DNA of 64,000 bases from Gammaproteobacteria bacterium (GTDB taxonomy: Bacteria > Pseudomonadota > Gammaproteobacteria > Steroidobacterales > Steroidobacteraceae), in the NCBI GenBank assembly GCA_003137095.1, contig PLET01000063.1, positions 27,782-91,781 of the forward strand. Direction: 5' to 3'. Below the pieces are notes generated by a model. The model was not told where the DNA came from. It saw only the letters and a program-made list of their open reading frames with translations, and did no database searches. Made by a program: the position numbers and the translations under genes. Of the stretch, positions 1 to 8,027 are shown piece by piece. How positions within the stretch are numbered: position 1 is the stretch's first letter; each line of letters begins with the position of its first letter.

Positions 1-416
1 CGGCTCCAGAACACCGACACCGCGAACAGATTGAACACCGTGACCCATACATAGAATGCACGCGCCCACCAGCCGCCCACGCCGGATCCCTGGCGGCCCA
101 AAGCGATGGCGAAGACGGCCAGATTGACGATGAAAAATGCGTACAGCGCCGGCACCAGCCGCGGCCGCGGTATGCGCACCAGCAGCGCACCGAACACCGG
201 CACGATGAGCAGCATCGTGAAGAACACCGCGGTGCTCAGGTACTTGATGGAATCGGCGCCGAGGGTTGCCGCCAGTGCGTCGCGCACCGGGCGCAGGATG
301 TAATAACAGGCGAGCAGCAACGTAAAGGAGACGCACGAGGCAGCCAGCGGCGCCATCTCCTCCGATGCCACGCCGAATGGACCGCGCCGGAGGCTCGTCG
401 CTGCGCTGTTCGACAT
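1..416 (-). CDS. NTP/NDP-exchange-like MFS transporter (partial, N-terminus)
   Basis: Only the first 138 residues lie in the window; the gene runs off the left edge. The ATG at 416 opens a hydrophobic protein with at least three likely membrane spans. The motif YYILRPVRDALA at about residues 38-49 is typical of bacterial MFS proteins related to the ATP/ADP (NTP/NDP) translocases, where it lies in the first helix. The name rests on this motif and hydrophobicity only; the substrate cannot be read, as most bacterial members are uncharacterised. It is divergent from the amidohydrolase at 576, leaving a 159-base shared upstream region. Confidence 0.55.
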   Translation of the reverse strand, partial: MSNSAATSLRRGPFGVASEEMAPLAASCVSFTLLLACYYILRPVRDALAATLGADSIKYLSTAVFFTMLLIVPVFGALLVRIPRPRLVPALYAFFIVNLAVFAIALGRQGSGVGGWWARAFYVWVTVFNLFAVSVFWS

Positions 417-575
417 GATCCGAAGCTTGAGGCCGCTGCACGGCTTCGCGCAACCACCTCGCGGGGCCGCACCCGACACCGGTGATTGCCATCGGCATGT
501 GCCGGCGCAGGAACCGTCTTGTATGATCAGCGCCATGAGGCGGAGCAACCGGCTGACCAGGGGCGAGGAGCCGAC

Positions 576-1880
576 ATGACGAAGATCAATGCAGTGCTCG
601 CCCCGGCCGCCCTCGTGCTCTTCGGATTCATGCAACCGGCGATCGCCGAACCCGCCGCCTCGCATCCCATCGTGCTGCACGCCGCACGTCTCTTCGACAT
701 CGACACCGGTAAGGTGTCGATCCCGGGAGAAGTTCTGATCGACGGGGAACGCATCACCGCGGTCGGTTCAGAGGTGGGCCGTCCGCGCGGCACCCGGGTC
801 ATCGATCTCGGCAATACCACGTTGTTGCCGGGCCTGATCGATGTGCATGTCCATCTGTTTCTGCATCCCGGAGCGGAGGATCTGCAGACGGTTCAGGAAT
901 CCGTGGCGCAGCGGACCATCCAGGCGACGCTGGCCGCAAAGGCCGACCTGCTCGCCGGTTACACCGCGGAGCGGGACATGGGAACCGAAGGCGCGGGTTC
1001 GGCGGATACGGCCGTTCGCGACGCCATCGACCGGGGGCTCATCCCCGGGCCGCGGCTTCGCATCAGCGGCAACGCCATCGACATCCTGGGCGGACACGAG
1101 GACGCGAATCGGTTCAATCCCGAACAGCACATGTCGTCAAACGCAAGCTACGCGAACGACGCCGGCGAACTCATTGCGGTGATCCGCCAGCAGCACAAGG
1201 AGGGATCGGACTTCGTCAAGATCTATGAGACCGGACATGACCGGCTCGAGGACGGCAAACTGCAGACACCTTTTCAGTACACCGAGCTGCAATTGAAGGC
1301 GGCGGTCGACGAGGCAGCCCGCTTGGGAACGCGGGTCGCCGTCCATGCCCAGGGCGAGCCCGGTACCTTGTACGCGGCGCAGGCGGGTGTGGCATCCATC
1401 GATCATGCGACCCAGCTCGGCGATCAGACCATGGCCCTCATGAGGCAGAAGCACATTCCCGCGGTTCCCACCTTCGCCGTCTTCGAGTATTTCCTGCCTG
1501 CACCGGGAGCGCCTGATCCGCGCGGCGAACGGCCGCTCTACGACTACAAGGTCCGGGAGTTCAAGCGGCAGGTTGCCGCGGGCATTCCCTTTGCGGTGGG
1601 ATCCGACGTCGGCCCGTTTCCCCATGGCACGCAGGCCCGGGAGCTGGAATTGATGGTCGAGCACGGCATGAAGCCGCTGGCGGTGCTGCAGGCCGATCTG
1701 TTGAACGGCGCCCGGTTGCTCGGATGGGAAGGGCAGATCGGCGCGCTCAAACCCGGCTACTACGCCGACGTCATTGCGGTTGCCGGCAATCCGCTCGACG
1801 ACATGCGCGCCCTCGAGCAGGTGGAATTCGTCATGAAGGGCGGTATCATCGAGAAGCAGCGCTTCACCGGCACCCAATGA
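576..1880 (+). CDS. Secreted metal-dependent amidohydrolase
   Basis: Zinc-type amidohydrolase (imidazolonepropionase/prolidase-like branch) of 434 residues, probably hydrolysing a peptide or amide bond in the periplasm. A Sec signal ending near AIAEPAA precedes the barrel. Metal and catalytic signs are DVHVH at about residues 90-93, the Lys of FVKIYE, the His of VAVHAQG and SIDHATQ, and Asp in GSDVGP. The C-terminal PGYYADVIAVAGNPL is a family hallmark. The ATG at 576 is chosen over an upstream in-frame start because it follows GGGCGAGGAG and begins the signal peptide. Its TGA overlaps the next gene's ATG. A paralogue lies at 27896. Exact substrate is unknown. Confidence 0.88.
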   Translation: MTKINAVLAPAALVLFGFMQPAIAEPAASHPIVLHAARLFDIDTGKVSIPGEVLIDGERITAVGSEVGRPRGTRVIDLGNTTLLPGLIDVHVHLFLHPGAEDLQTVQESVAQRTIQATLAAKADLLAGYTAERDMGTEGAGSADTAVRDAIDRGLIPGPRLRISGNAIDILGGHEDANRFNPEQHMSSNASYANDAGELIAVIRQQHKEGSDFVKIYETGHDRLEDGKLQTPFQYTELQLKAAVDEAARLGTRVAVHAQGEPGTLYAAQAGVASIDHATQLGDQTMALMRQKHIPAVPTFAVFEYFLPAPGAPDPRGERPLYDYKVREFKRQVAAGIPFAVGSDVGPFPHGTQARELELMVEHGMKPLAVLQADLLNGARLLGWEGQIGALKPGYYADVIAVAGNPLDDMRALEQVEFVMKGGIIEKQRFTGTQ

Positions 1881-2410
1881 TGACACCTGCATTGACGGCG
1901 GGATGGGATAATTTCTATGTGATCACCGGCTCTTCGGCCGCCGGTCTCACCGGGCTGACCTTCGTCGTCATTGCATTGGCCGCCGATGCGCAACGCGTCA
2001 ACGCGACCGGGCTGCGCGCCTTCGTCACGCCGACCATAGTCCATTTCGGCTTCGTGCTCGCGCTGTCGGCGTACCTCAGCACGCCGCGGCAGAGTGTTCT
2101 CACCCTGAGCATCGGCATTGGAGCCGCGGGTCTCGCGGGGTTGATTTACGTGTCGGTGGTCGCCATGACCATCCGCGGCATCACGAGCAACTACGTCCCG
2201 GTAAGTGAGGACTGGATATGGAATGCCATACTGCCCGCGCTTGCCTACGGTGCCTTGTTCGGCGTTGCATTTTCCATATGGATCGCTCCGCAACAAAGCA
2301 TGTACGGAGTCGCCGCGGTGTGTGTGGCCCTGGTGTTCGTCGGCATTCATAATGCGTGGGATATCGCGGTGTGGAATACCACCACCAGCAAACGGGCCGA
2401 TTCCAAGTAG
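1877..2410 (+). CDS. Conserved integral membrane protein
   Basis: A 177-residue protein with about five hydrophobic segments and no recognisable catalytic motif. The ATG at 1877 overlaps the amidohydrolase stop (ATGA), so the two are probably translationally coupled; a second ATG follows at 1880. The N-terminal part (about residues 15-35, rich in Gly/Thr, TGLTFVVIALAAD) resembles a widespread family of small uncharacterised membrane proteins. No function can be given. The coupling suggests a role with the secreted amidohydrolase, but this is inference. Confidence 0.75.
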   Translation: MMTPALTAGWDNFYVITGSSAAGLTGLTFVVIALAADAQRVNATGLRAFVTPTIVHFGFVLALSAYLSTPRQSVLTLSIGIGAAGLAGLIYVSVVAMTIRGITSNYVPVSEDWIWNAILPALAYGALFGVAFSIWIAPQQSMYGVAAVCVALVFVGIHNAWDIAVWNTTTSKRADSK

Positions 2411-2426
2411 CGGTGGATTGTGTCGT

Positions 2427-2798
2427 ATGCGTCCCTCAGCCATTCTCGCCGCCGTGCTCCTGATCTCCGGTTGCTCCTCGTCGCGCAGCGGCCAGGAAGC
2501 CTATCAATCCGCGCGTGCGCTTTATCTGCGGGACAAGGATCTCCCGGGTTTTGCCGGCTACGTGAACACGTCTCTCGGCTCACGGACCCTGCGCTCGCTG
2601 AACAGGGCGAAGTGCCGCGCGCTCGACGGTCCCCAACGCATCCTGCTCATCCTGATGGTCGACCGTTCCGGACGCATCACCGAAGTGGACAGCGACAGCA
2701 GTTCGGCGAAGGCGAATTGCCTGCGGGATTCCCTGCAGGGCGCCGGGCTGCCCATTCCGCCGTTCGCACCACTGCCGGTCACGCTGGGGGTCGAATAG
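2427..2798 (+). CDS. Small lipoprotein of unknown function
   Basis: 123 residues. The N-terminus MRPSAILAAVLLISGC gives a clear lipobox (L-I-S-G-C), so the mature protein should be membrane-anchored from Cys16. The rest has a pattern like TonB-C/periplasmic 'RILLILMVDRSGRITEVDSDSSS', with two cysteines (in RAKCRAL and KANCLRD) that could form a disulfide. It lies 16 bases behind the membrane protein gene and may be in the same transcript. I do not recognise the family with certainty. Confidence 0.65.
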   Translation: MRPSAILAAVLLISGCSSSRSGQEAYQSARALYLRDKDLPGFAGYVNTSLGSRTLRSLNRAKCRALDGPQRILLILMVDRSGRITEVDSDSSSAKANCLRDSLQGAGLPIPPFAPLPVTLGVE

Positions 2799-2801
2799 CC
2801 C

Positions 2802-2935
2802 TCAACGTGCGGATGACCTGAAGCCGCTGAATGCCAGCACGAGCGTGATCCAGCCAACGAGGGTGACCACCATGGCGATGGCGCCGCCGGACCACACGTT
2901 GTGGACCAGCACCATGGCAAGTCCCGCGAACACGG
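2802..2935 (-). pseudogene. Remnant of a small membrane protein
   Basis: In one minus frame the segment reads VFAGLAMVLVHNVWSGG then MVVTLVGWITLVLAF and stops. The pattern GLAxVLxHNVW...VTLxGW is the C-terminal half of a common small integral membrane protein family. No frame upstream (2936-3188) carries the expected N-terminal spans: the reading in this frame turns into Ser/Arg/Pro-rich sequence, and the other frames are equally non-protein-like. I therefore read a truncated or frameshifted remnant. The remaining 2936-3188 holds no gene, repeat or hairpin that I can see. Confidence 0.35.
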
Positions 2936-3188
2936 GTCGAGTTGGACATGGAGATCTCCCTGATCCAGACCAGGATCGTGATCCATTGGCGCAGAACGGG
3001 TGCGGCGATTCCCTCGATGCGGTCGCGACGTATCTCAAGGCGCACGACTCGGCCGAGGCTGCAATTTCCGGATTTCACGATGCGTCCGGCAGCCAGGGGC
3101 AGAATCAAGAGCTCGCGAAGGGTCGCGCCCTGAGTTCACGGTACAGCCAAGTCACGGTCCAGTCGTAATGGGCGACGGGTGCCGACGG

Positions 3189-3965
3189 TCAGGCGCCCGA
3201 TTGGATTCGGCTGTATTGGCAGGGTACGCGGTGGTGTTCGCCGGCCATGGCGGCCAGGGCGCCCCGGTTGAGGATGACCTGCACGGTCTGTGAGCTGTTC
3301 GACACGATCTGCCAGGCGCCGGGCGCCACATCGTGGTTGGCAACGCAGCGGCTTCGGTGCAGTGCGGCCAGCAGTTCCGTCGGCGCGGGCGAAAACACGA
3401 TCACACCTTCGGTCGCCAACCCGGCGCGGTTCAATCCAAGCGCCGCGCAAACATATTCCTTGGCGGCGGTGTCGGCGGCATCACGGTCGCGCGAGCGCTG
3501 AATGTCGCGGCGGGTCGCATCGTCGATCACCACACCGTCCCGCTGCAGCAGCGGCAGATCATCGGTCCACGCTTCCGGCGGACAGGCCTTGTGCGCCGGA
3601 CTCAATTGGACGAAGGGATTGATCTCGGCCGGATAGATCCGGCATACCAGCGGGCGATGCGCGTAGATGCCGCAGCGCATGTCCGCCAGCAAATTCGGGC
3701 AACGGCCCGCGAGATTGGCCGCCAACAGCACGGTAACCCGGGTCGCGAGCGTGCCGCACATCGTCGGGAAGGAGCGGCGTCGCCGGTGCTGGGCCCTCGC
3801 ATCGCCGGCAGCCGGCTCCTGCGGCCAGGGCTCCGCTTCGCAAATGACTTGCACGTCGTTGCCGTTTTCGAGCCAGCCGATCGCCTCGCTCACCGTCAGC
3901 GGCAGCGTGAGGTCCCGGCAACAATTGCCGCATTTCGTGCACGCAAATCGGACCTCCGCAGTCAC
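3189..3965 (-). CDS. YkgJ-family cysteine-cluster protein
   Basis: 258 residues. The N-terminus carries CTKCGNCC (about residues 10-17) and later RCGIYAHRPLVCRIYP, the cysteine signature of the YkgJ/UPF0153 zinc- or iron-chelating family. The C-terminal ~90 residues carry no known motif. The start is taken as GTG at 3965, which overlaps the TGA of the gene before it (GTGA); an ATG further upstream at 4064 would overlap that gene by about 100 bases. Coupled translation with the DUF1579-like protein is likely. Biochemical role is not established for the family. Confidence 0.8.
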   Translation of the reverse strand: MTAEVRFACTKCGNCCRDLTLPLTVSEAIGWLENGNDVQVICEAEPWPQEPAAGDARAQHRRRRSFPTMCGTLATRVTVLLAANLAGRCPNLLADMRCGIYAHRPLVCRIYPAEINPFVQLSPAHKACPPEAWTDDLPLLQRDGVVIDDATRRDIQRSRDRDAADTAAKEYVCAALGLNRAGLATEGVIVFSPAPTELLAALHRSRCVANHDVAPGAWQIVSNSSQTVQVILNRGALAAMAGEHHRVPCQYSRIQSGA

Positions 3966-4495
3966 TTGGGATGCGTGAGGGTATAATTTGCGAACGTCGC
4001 CCAGGTGCCGTCTGCCCGCTCGGACTCCAGCAGCAGTGACCAGGAGTGCGGATCGGGATGCCATGTGAAGGTGTCGCGGAATGCGCCTTCCGAATAGGGG
4101 AAGACCAGCACCAATTCATCATCGCGGCGCTTGCCCGTTGCAACGACCCGGGCGCCGGCGGCGCCGAAGCGATCCAGCCAATGGGCGATGTAGTCCTCGG
4201 CCACGGCATCGTAACCGATGTACAGCTCCGCTTCATATTTGGGCGGCGAATCGGCATCGGTCATGTGCAGTCTCAGGAAGCCGCCCTGCAACACGCGCTG
4301 TCCCTCGGCACGGTAGCGCACGGGCTTGCCGCCGAGCGTTCCTTCCATGACCCACGCCCCCTGCAGCGCGTCCAAGAACGTGTTGTTGGAATCCGTTGCC
4401 GGTTCGGCTGCCGGGGCCGCCCGGCCGCCGGCGACAACGAGGAGGCCAATCCCGACCGCACCCAGGCGACACCGCCAGCCTTCAACCCGGGTCAT
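3962..4495 (-). CDS. Secreted DUF1579-like (lipocalin-type) protein
   Basis: 177 residues with a Sec signal (hydrophobic LGAVGIGLLVVAGG then RAAPAAEPA). The mature part begins LDALQGAWVMEGTLGG and continues with alternating strands ending in WATFANYTLTHPK, which resembles DUF1579 and related lipocalin-like beta-barrel proteins. There are no catalytic motifs. It is first in a two-gene unit with the YkgJ-family protein, whose GTG overlaps its stop. Family assignment is by pattern only. Confidence 0.65.
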   Translation of the reverse strand: MTRVEGWRCRLGAVGIGLLVVAGGRAAPAAEPATDSNNTFLDALQGAWVMEGTLGGKPVRYRAEGQRVLQGGFLRLHMTDADSPPKYEAELYIGYDAVAEDYIAHWLDRFGAAGARVVATGKRRDDELVLVFPYSEGAFRDTFTWHPDPHSWSLLLESERADGTWATFANYTLTHPK

Positions 4496-4746
4496 GGTTT
4501 ATACCCCGGACCGGCACCACCGGCACCGAGCGCAGATCCATTCGCTTTGCCATGCATACCCCGGTGAATCACGTCGCCTGCCTGCCCTTCAACGCCAAGT
4601 GGCGGGACACCCAGAACTGGATTATTGCCGCAAGCGGTGGATTGTGCACGCGACACGTCAGTCGGACTGAGCGGGCAGCGTGACTCACGGGGCGGGACCC
4701 GAGCACACGCTTGACCGCCCGCAGCAGCTGCATTTACGCTCGAATG

Positions 4747-5406
4747 TCAGTCGACATCCGCACGCATCCACTGTTCGAGCGCACCGAAGGTTTGCAGTGC
4801 GGCGGCGGCAGCGGGCTCCCAGGCGAGTTGCGCCTGGTCGATTTCCAGCCGCAGGACTTCCTTAAGCTTCTGCCATCGCAGGCCTGCCTGCTCGGCCGTG
4901 AGGCCACCGTAGAATGCCCCGCCCGCGAACGGGCTGACGCCGAGGCTGCGCGAAACGTGGCGTGCGATGATTCGTCCGCCCAGATTCGAGCCTTCCATGA
5001 CGTACAGCGCCCCGAGGCCAGCGACAGCACAGGGGAGCGTCATGGGCGACGGCGAGCAGCGCAGAGGGGATGCTCCGAACCACGCCAAATCTGCCTGCAG
5101 CGCCCGCAGGTTTCTGCCGTCCAACAGCACCGCGGCGCGCGAAATGCCGAGCAGCCGCGAAGCGAGGCCGGGCTCGAAAGCCGCGTGAAAGGCATGCAGT
5201 TTGCGCAGCGTCATCAGGTAATCGGCCGCGTCCAGTTCCGGTTCCAGCAGCCGGTGCAGCGCGGGAACGGTTTCGATGGACGCATGCGCCGACCGGGTGG
5301 CAGAGCGCAACCGTTCAAACGAGCTTACATCGCGGGTCGCCTCCCCAATGACTGGTGCGTCCAGGCGTCCGGGAGGTCCGGGTTGTCTCTCGGCGTCTTG
5401 GGGCAT
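4747..5406 (-). CDS. Biliverdin-producing heme oxygenase
   Basis: 219 residues, the usual length for bacterial heme oxygenases, which cleave heme to biliverdin, iron and CO. RSATRSAHASIE holds the likely proximal heme-ligand His, and EGSNLGGRI is the flexible distal-helix Gly-rich motif. The ATG at 5406 is preferred over an upstream in-frame codon because homology-like sequence begins soon after it and a GAAGG lies upstream. No phytochrome or heme-uptake gene is adjacent, so whether it serves photoreceptor chromophore synthesis or iron recovery cannot be said. Confidence 0.82.
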   Translation of the reverse strand: MPQDAERQPGPPGRLDAPVIGEATRDVSSFERLRSATRSAHASIETVPALHRLLEPELDAADYLMTLRKLHAFHAAFEPGLASRLLGISRAAVLLDGRNLRALQADLAWFGASPLRCSPSPMTLPCAVAGLGALYVMEGSNLGGRIIARHVSRSLGVSPFAGGAFYGGLTAEQAGLRWQKLKEVLRLEIDQAQLAWEPAAAAALQTFGALEQWMRADVD

Positions 5407-5523
5407 CACTTGCCTTCGGCACCCCGGCGACAAACTTAAGTAAAGATATTCAGGCGGCCGTGGGGGCGCACCACGGCGCTTGTTACGCAGTGCACCATCC
5501 TGCATGCGATTTCTCGGTGATCT

Positions 5524-6378
5524 TCAGATGCGGCCGAGCTGGCGGCGCGTGGCCGTGAGTCCCATGGCGCCGAGTCCCGACAGCATCAGCCAGACCGAGG
5601 GCGGCAGAGGCACCGGCGTGCCGTCGATTTGCACGTCGGCGAAGCGCCAGTTGCCGGAACTGTTGTTGTACGCAGCCGGAGTCCCGGCAATCACCGATGA
5701 GGCCGATGCGTAATTGCCGAGCGTGGGATTGTAGGCGGAGACCAGTCGTACGCCGAAATTGGGGTCGTTGTTGACCGACGTGATTCCCGCGGCGCCAAAA
5801 TCGACGGTGTCGGTCTGGTAGGAGCCGCCCGCGGAGCTGTTCCCCACCGTGGCGGTGAGCAGCGATCCGACGTTGGTCCAGGTCGTGCCGTTCGTCGTGT
5901 ATTGAACCTGCATGTTGGCAATGCCCTGAGCGGTCGAGGCCCAGTTGAACGACAGCACGATGTCGTCATAGTCGGCCGTCGTGGTCGTGAATTGAGCACC
6001 CTGGCTGTATTGAGGCGCATTGATGCTCCAGCCATTGGCCCCGCTTTGCGTGGCTTGCGTGCTGCTGCCGCGGAGGCGCCAAACGTTCTTGTTGCCGAAG
6101 GTGCTGTTGGTGTCGTTGGTGATGTCGTCGAAAGTGTAGGGTGAACCGGCGGGGTAGCCGACCTCGGAATAGTTATTGGCCATGCCGACGGAGCCGGCCG
6201 TCGTGGCGCTGTTCGTGGCCGCGGTACCCCCGGTCGCCGCCGGCGTGTTGTCCGGAGCGACGCTCGCCAAGGTACCGAAATCCCAGTCCGTGATCACCGT
6301 GGCCGCCTGTCCTGCGGCGCCGGCGCCGAGGAACATGGCCGCCAGGCCGAGCCGGGAAACTATGTTCGATCGCGTCAT
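5524..6378 (-). CDS. Secreted protein with PEP-CTERM-like sorting tail
   Basis: 284 residues. A signal peptide (MTRSNIVSRLGLAAMFLGAGAAGQA) is followed by a Thr/Ser/Asn-rich region with little charge and then a C-terminal tail VPLPPSVWLMLSGLGAMGL plus TATRRQ. That tail is the VPLPxxVWL variant of the PEP-CTERM signal (short motif, one membrane helix, basic end), which exosortase removes. The central part probably folds as a beta sandwich. No exosortase gene is in this window. Upstream 6379-6597 shows no gene. Confidence 0.78.
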   Translation of the reverse strand: MTRSNIVSRLGLAAMFLGAGAAGQAATVITDWDFGTLASVAPDNTPAATGGTAATNSATTAGSVGMANNYSEVGYPAGSPYTFDDITNDTNSTFGNKNVWRLRGSSTQATQSGANGWSINAPQYSQGAQFTTTTADYDDIVLSFNWASTAQGIANMQVQYTTNGTTWTNVGSLLTATVGNSSAGGSYQTDTVDFGAAGITSVNNDPNFGVRLVSAYNPTLGNYASASSVIAGTPAAYNNSSGNWRFADVQIDGTPVPLPPSVWLMLSGLGAMGLTATRRQLGRI

Positions 6379-6597
6379 GGTCGGATTCCCCTGAGTCTAG
6401 ATGTGGTGGATTCTGCGGCGGTCGCGGCGATCCAGCCTGACGGCAGTTGGCCGGCGCTCACGCCACCCAGGCTGCCGATCTCGTCCAATGAGCTGCAGGT
6501 GCCCGCTCCCGCGGGCAGCGCAATCCTGCTCATCGCCCGGTGATGACCGCCCGGTAAGACCCAAGTGATGCCGAGGCGGACGGCGACGCGCTCGGCA

Positions 6598-6762
6598 TCA
6601 GTTGCGTCTGCCGCGATATCCGTAGGCCAGGTAGGCGATGACCAACACCGCGATCAACAGGCCGATGGGGCCGATTCCCCAGCCCGCGCCCATGCCCCAG
6701 TACAAGCCACCGCCGCCGCCAAACAGCAACAGCAGGATGATCAACACGATGATGAGATCCAT
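6598..6762 (-). CDS. DUF3309-type small membrane peptide
   Basis: 54 residues, nearly all hydrophobic: MDLIIVLIILLLLFGGGGG, then a Gly/Trp turn (GMGAGWGIGPIG), then LLIAVLVIAYLAYG and a basic end GRRN. Two short membrane segments around a Gly-rich loop is the layout of the DUF3309 family of tiny proteobacterial membrane proteins. A GGAGAG lies about 8 bases before the ATG at 6762. Function unknown. It is divergent from the YXWGXW protein at 6963. Confidence 0.65.
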   Translation of the reverse strand: MDLIIVLIILLLLFGGGGGLYWGMGAGWGIGPIGLLIAVLVIAYLAYGYRGRRN

Positions 6763-6962
6763 TATGACTCTCCGGGAATGCCTGTGGACGCCGATGAGCA
6801 GCCATCCTGCACGGCGGCGGAGGGTTCTGTCGGTACGCTTTCGCACATAGGTGGCGCGGCGGTGCGTCAGCGCAAGCTGCATTCATGCGTGTGCGCAGCA
6901 GCGCGCCGCCGTATGCGCGGGAGCGTACGGACGAATGCAGCAGACGCGACTAGGGTTGCATC

Positions 6963-8003
6963 ATGCAATTCACTTTCAATTCACTGATGCTTCGTTCTGC
7001 CGGCGCGCTGGCCCTGTGTCTAACGCTGTGCGACATGCCCGGCCATGCGCTGGCACAGATATCGGTGTCCATCACGCTGGCACCGCCGGCCTTACCAGTG
7101 TACGAACAGCCGGCACTGGTCGAGGACGGCGGGATCTGGGCACCCGGGTATTGGGCCTACGGCCCAGACGGTTACTTTTGGGTGCCCGGCGGCTGGGTGC
7201 AGCCGCCGCAAGTCGGCCTGCTGTGGACGCCCGGATATTGGGGATGGGGCGATGGCGGATACTCGTGGAATGAAGGCTACTGGGGACCGACCGTGGGCTT
7301 CTACGGCGGCATCGCCTACGGCTTCGGCTATTCCGGCCAGGGCTATACCGGCGGACACTGGCAGGGCGGGGACTTCTACTACAACACCGCGGTGAGTCAC
7401 GTCGATGCCGCCGACGTGCACAATGTGTACAGTCGCACCGTCGTCAACGACACCACGATCAACCGCGTCAGCTACAACGGCGGGACGGGCGGCGTGGCGG
7501 CGCGGCCCACTGCGGCCGAGCAAGCCGCGGCACGCGTGCCCCATCAGCCGGCGACGGTCGTGCAGATGCAGCATCGCCAAGTGGCATCGCTCGACAAGCG
7601 CGCGCTCGCGCCACCCAACAGCCGCGCTGCACCGGCAACCATCGCGGCCGCCAGGCCGGCGGCGAGGTCCATTCCCGTGCACGCGGCGGATCTGCCGCCG
7701 GTGGCCTATCAGGCAACGGCGCGCACCGGCAATGCGGCACGGGACCACGCGAATCAGCAGGAGCAGGATGCCTTGCGCGACGGTCAGGAAAAACAGCGCC
7801 AGGATCTGCAGCAACGGCAGGCCGACGATCACGCGCAGGCCGCGAGGCAGCGGTCTGCGGGCGCCAATCCCCAGGAGCTCGAGCGCCAGCACCAGATGCA
7901 GACCCAACAACTGGTGCAACGGCATTCGACGGAGCAGCAGACGCTGCGGGCCACCCAGGAGAAAAAACCCGAGGCGAAGCGCGAAGCGCCGCACCGCGAG
8001 TAG
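6963..8003 (+). CDS. Secreted YXWGXW repeat protein
   Basis: 346 residues with a signal peptide ending near HALAQ. Residues ~45-130 hold repeated aromatic/Gly units (GIWAPGYWAYGPDGYFWVPGGW and similar) of the YXWGXW type. The C-terminal ~110 residues are Gln/Arg/Ala-rich, highly charged and probably a long helix or coiled coil (QEQDALRDGQEKQRQDLQQRQ). Such proteins are exported and of unknown function. A short paralogue with only the repeat part is at 56618. Confidence 0.78.
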   Translation: MQFTFNSLMLRSAGALALCLTLCDMPGHALAQISVSITLAPPALPVYEQPALVEDGGIWAPGYWAYGPDGYFWVPGGWVQPPQVGLLWTPGYWGWGDGGYSWNEGYWGPTVGFYGGIAYGFGYSGQGYTGGHWQGGDFYYNTAVSHVDAADVHNVYSRTVVNDTTINRVSYNGGTGGVAARPTAAEQAAARVPHQPATVVQMQHRQVASLDKRALAPPNSRAAPATIAAARPAARSIPVHAADLPPVAYQATARTGNAARDHANQQEQDALRDGQEKQRQDLQQRQADDHAQAARQRSAGANPQELERQHQMQTQQLVQRHSTEQQTLRATQEKKPEAKREAPHRE

Positions 8004-8027
8004 ATCCGCCCGGGGGCACTGCGGCGA

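Noticed and set aside
4496..4746. Small protein gene or tRNA between the DUF1579-like and heme oxygenase genes
   Set aside because: Only a 43-codon frame without a ribosome site or family likeness, and no cloverleaf or T-loop sequence.
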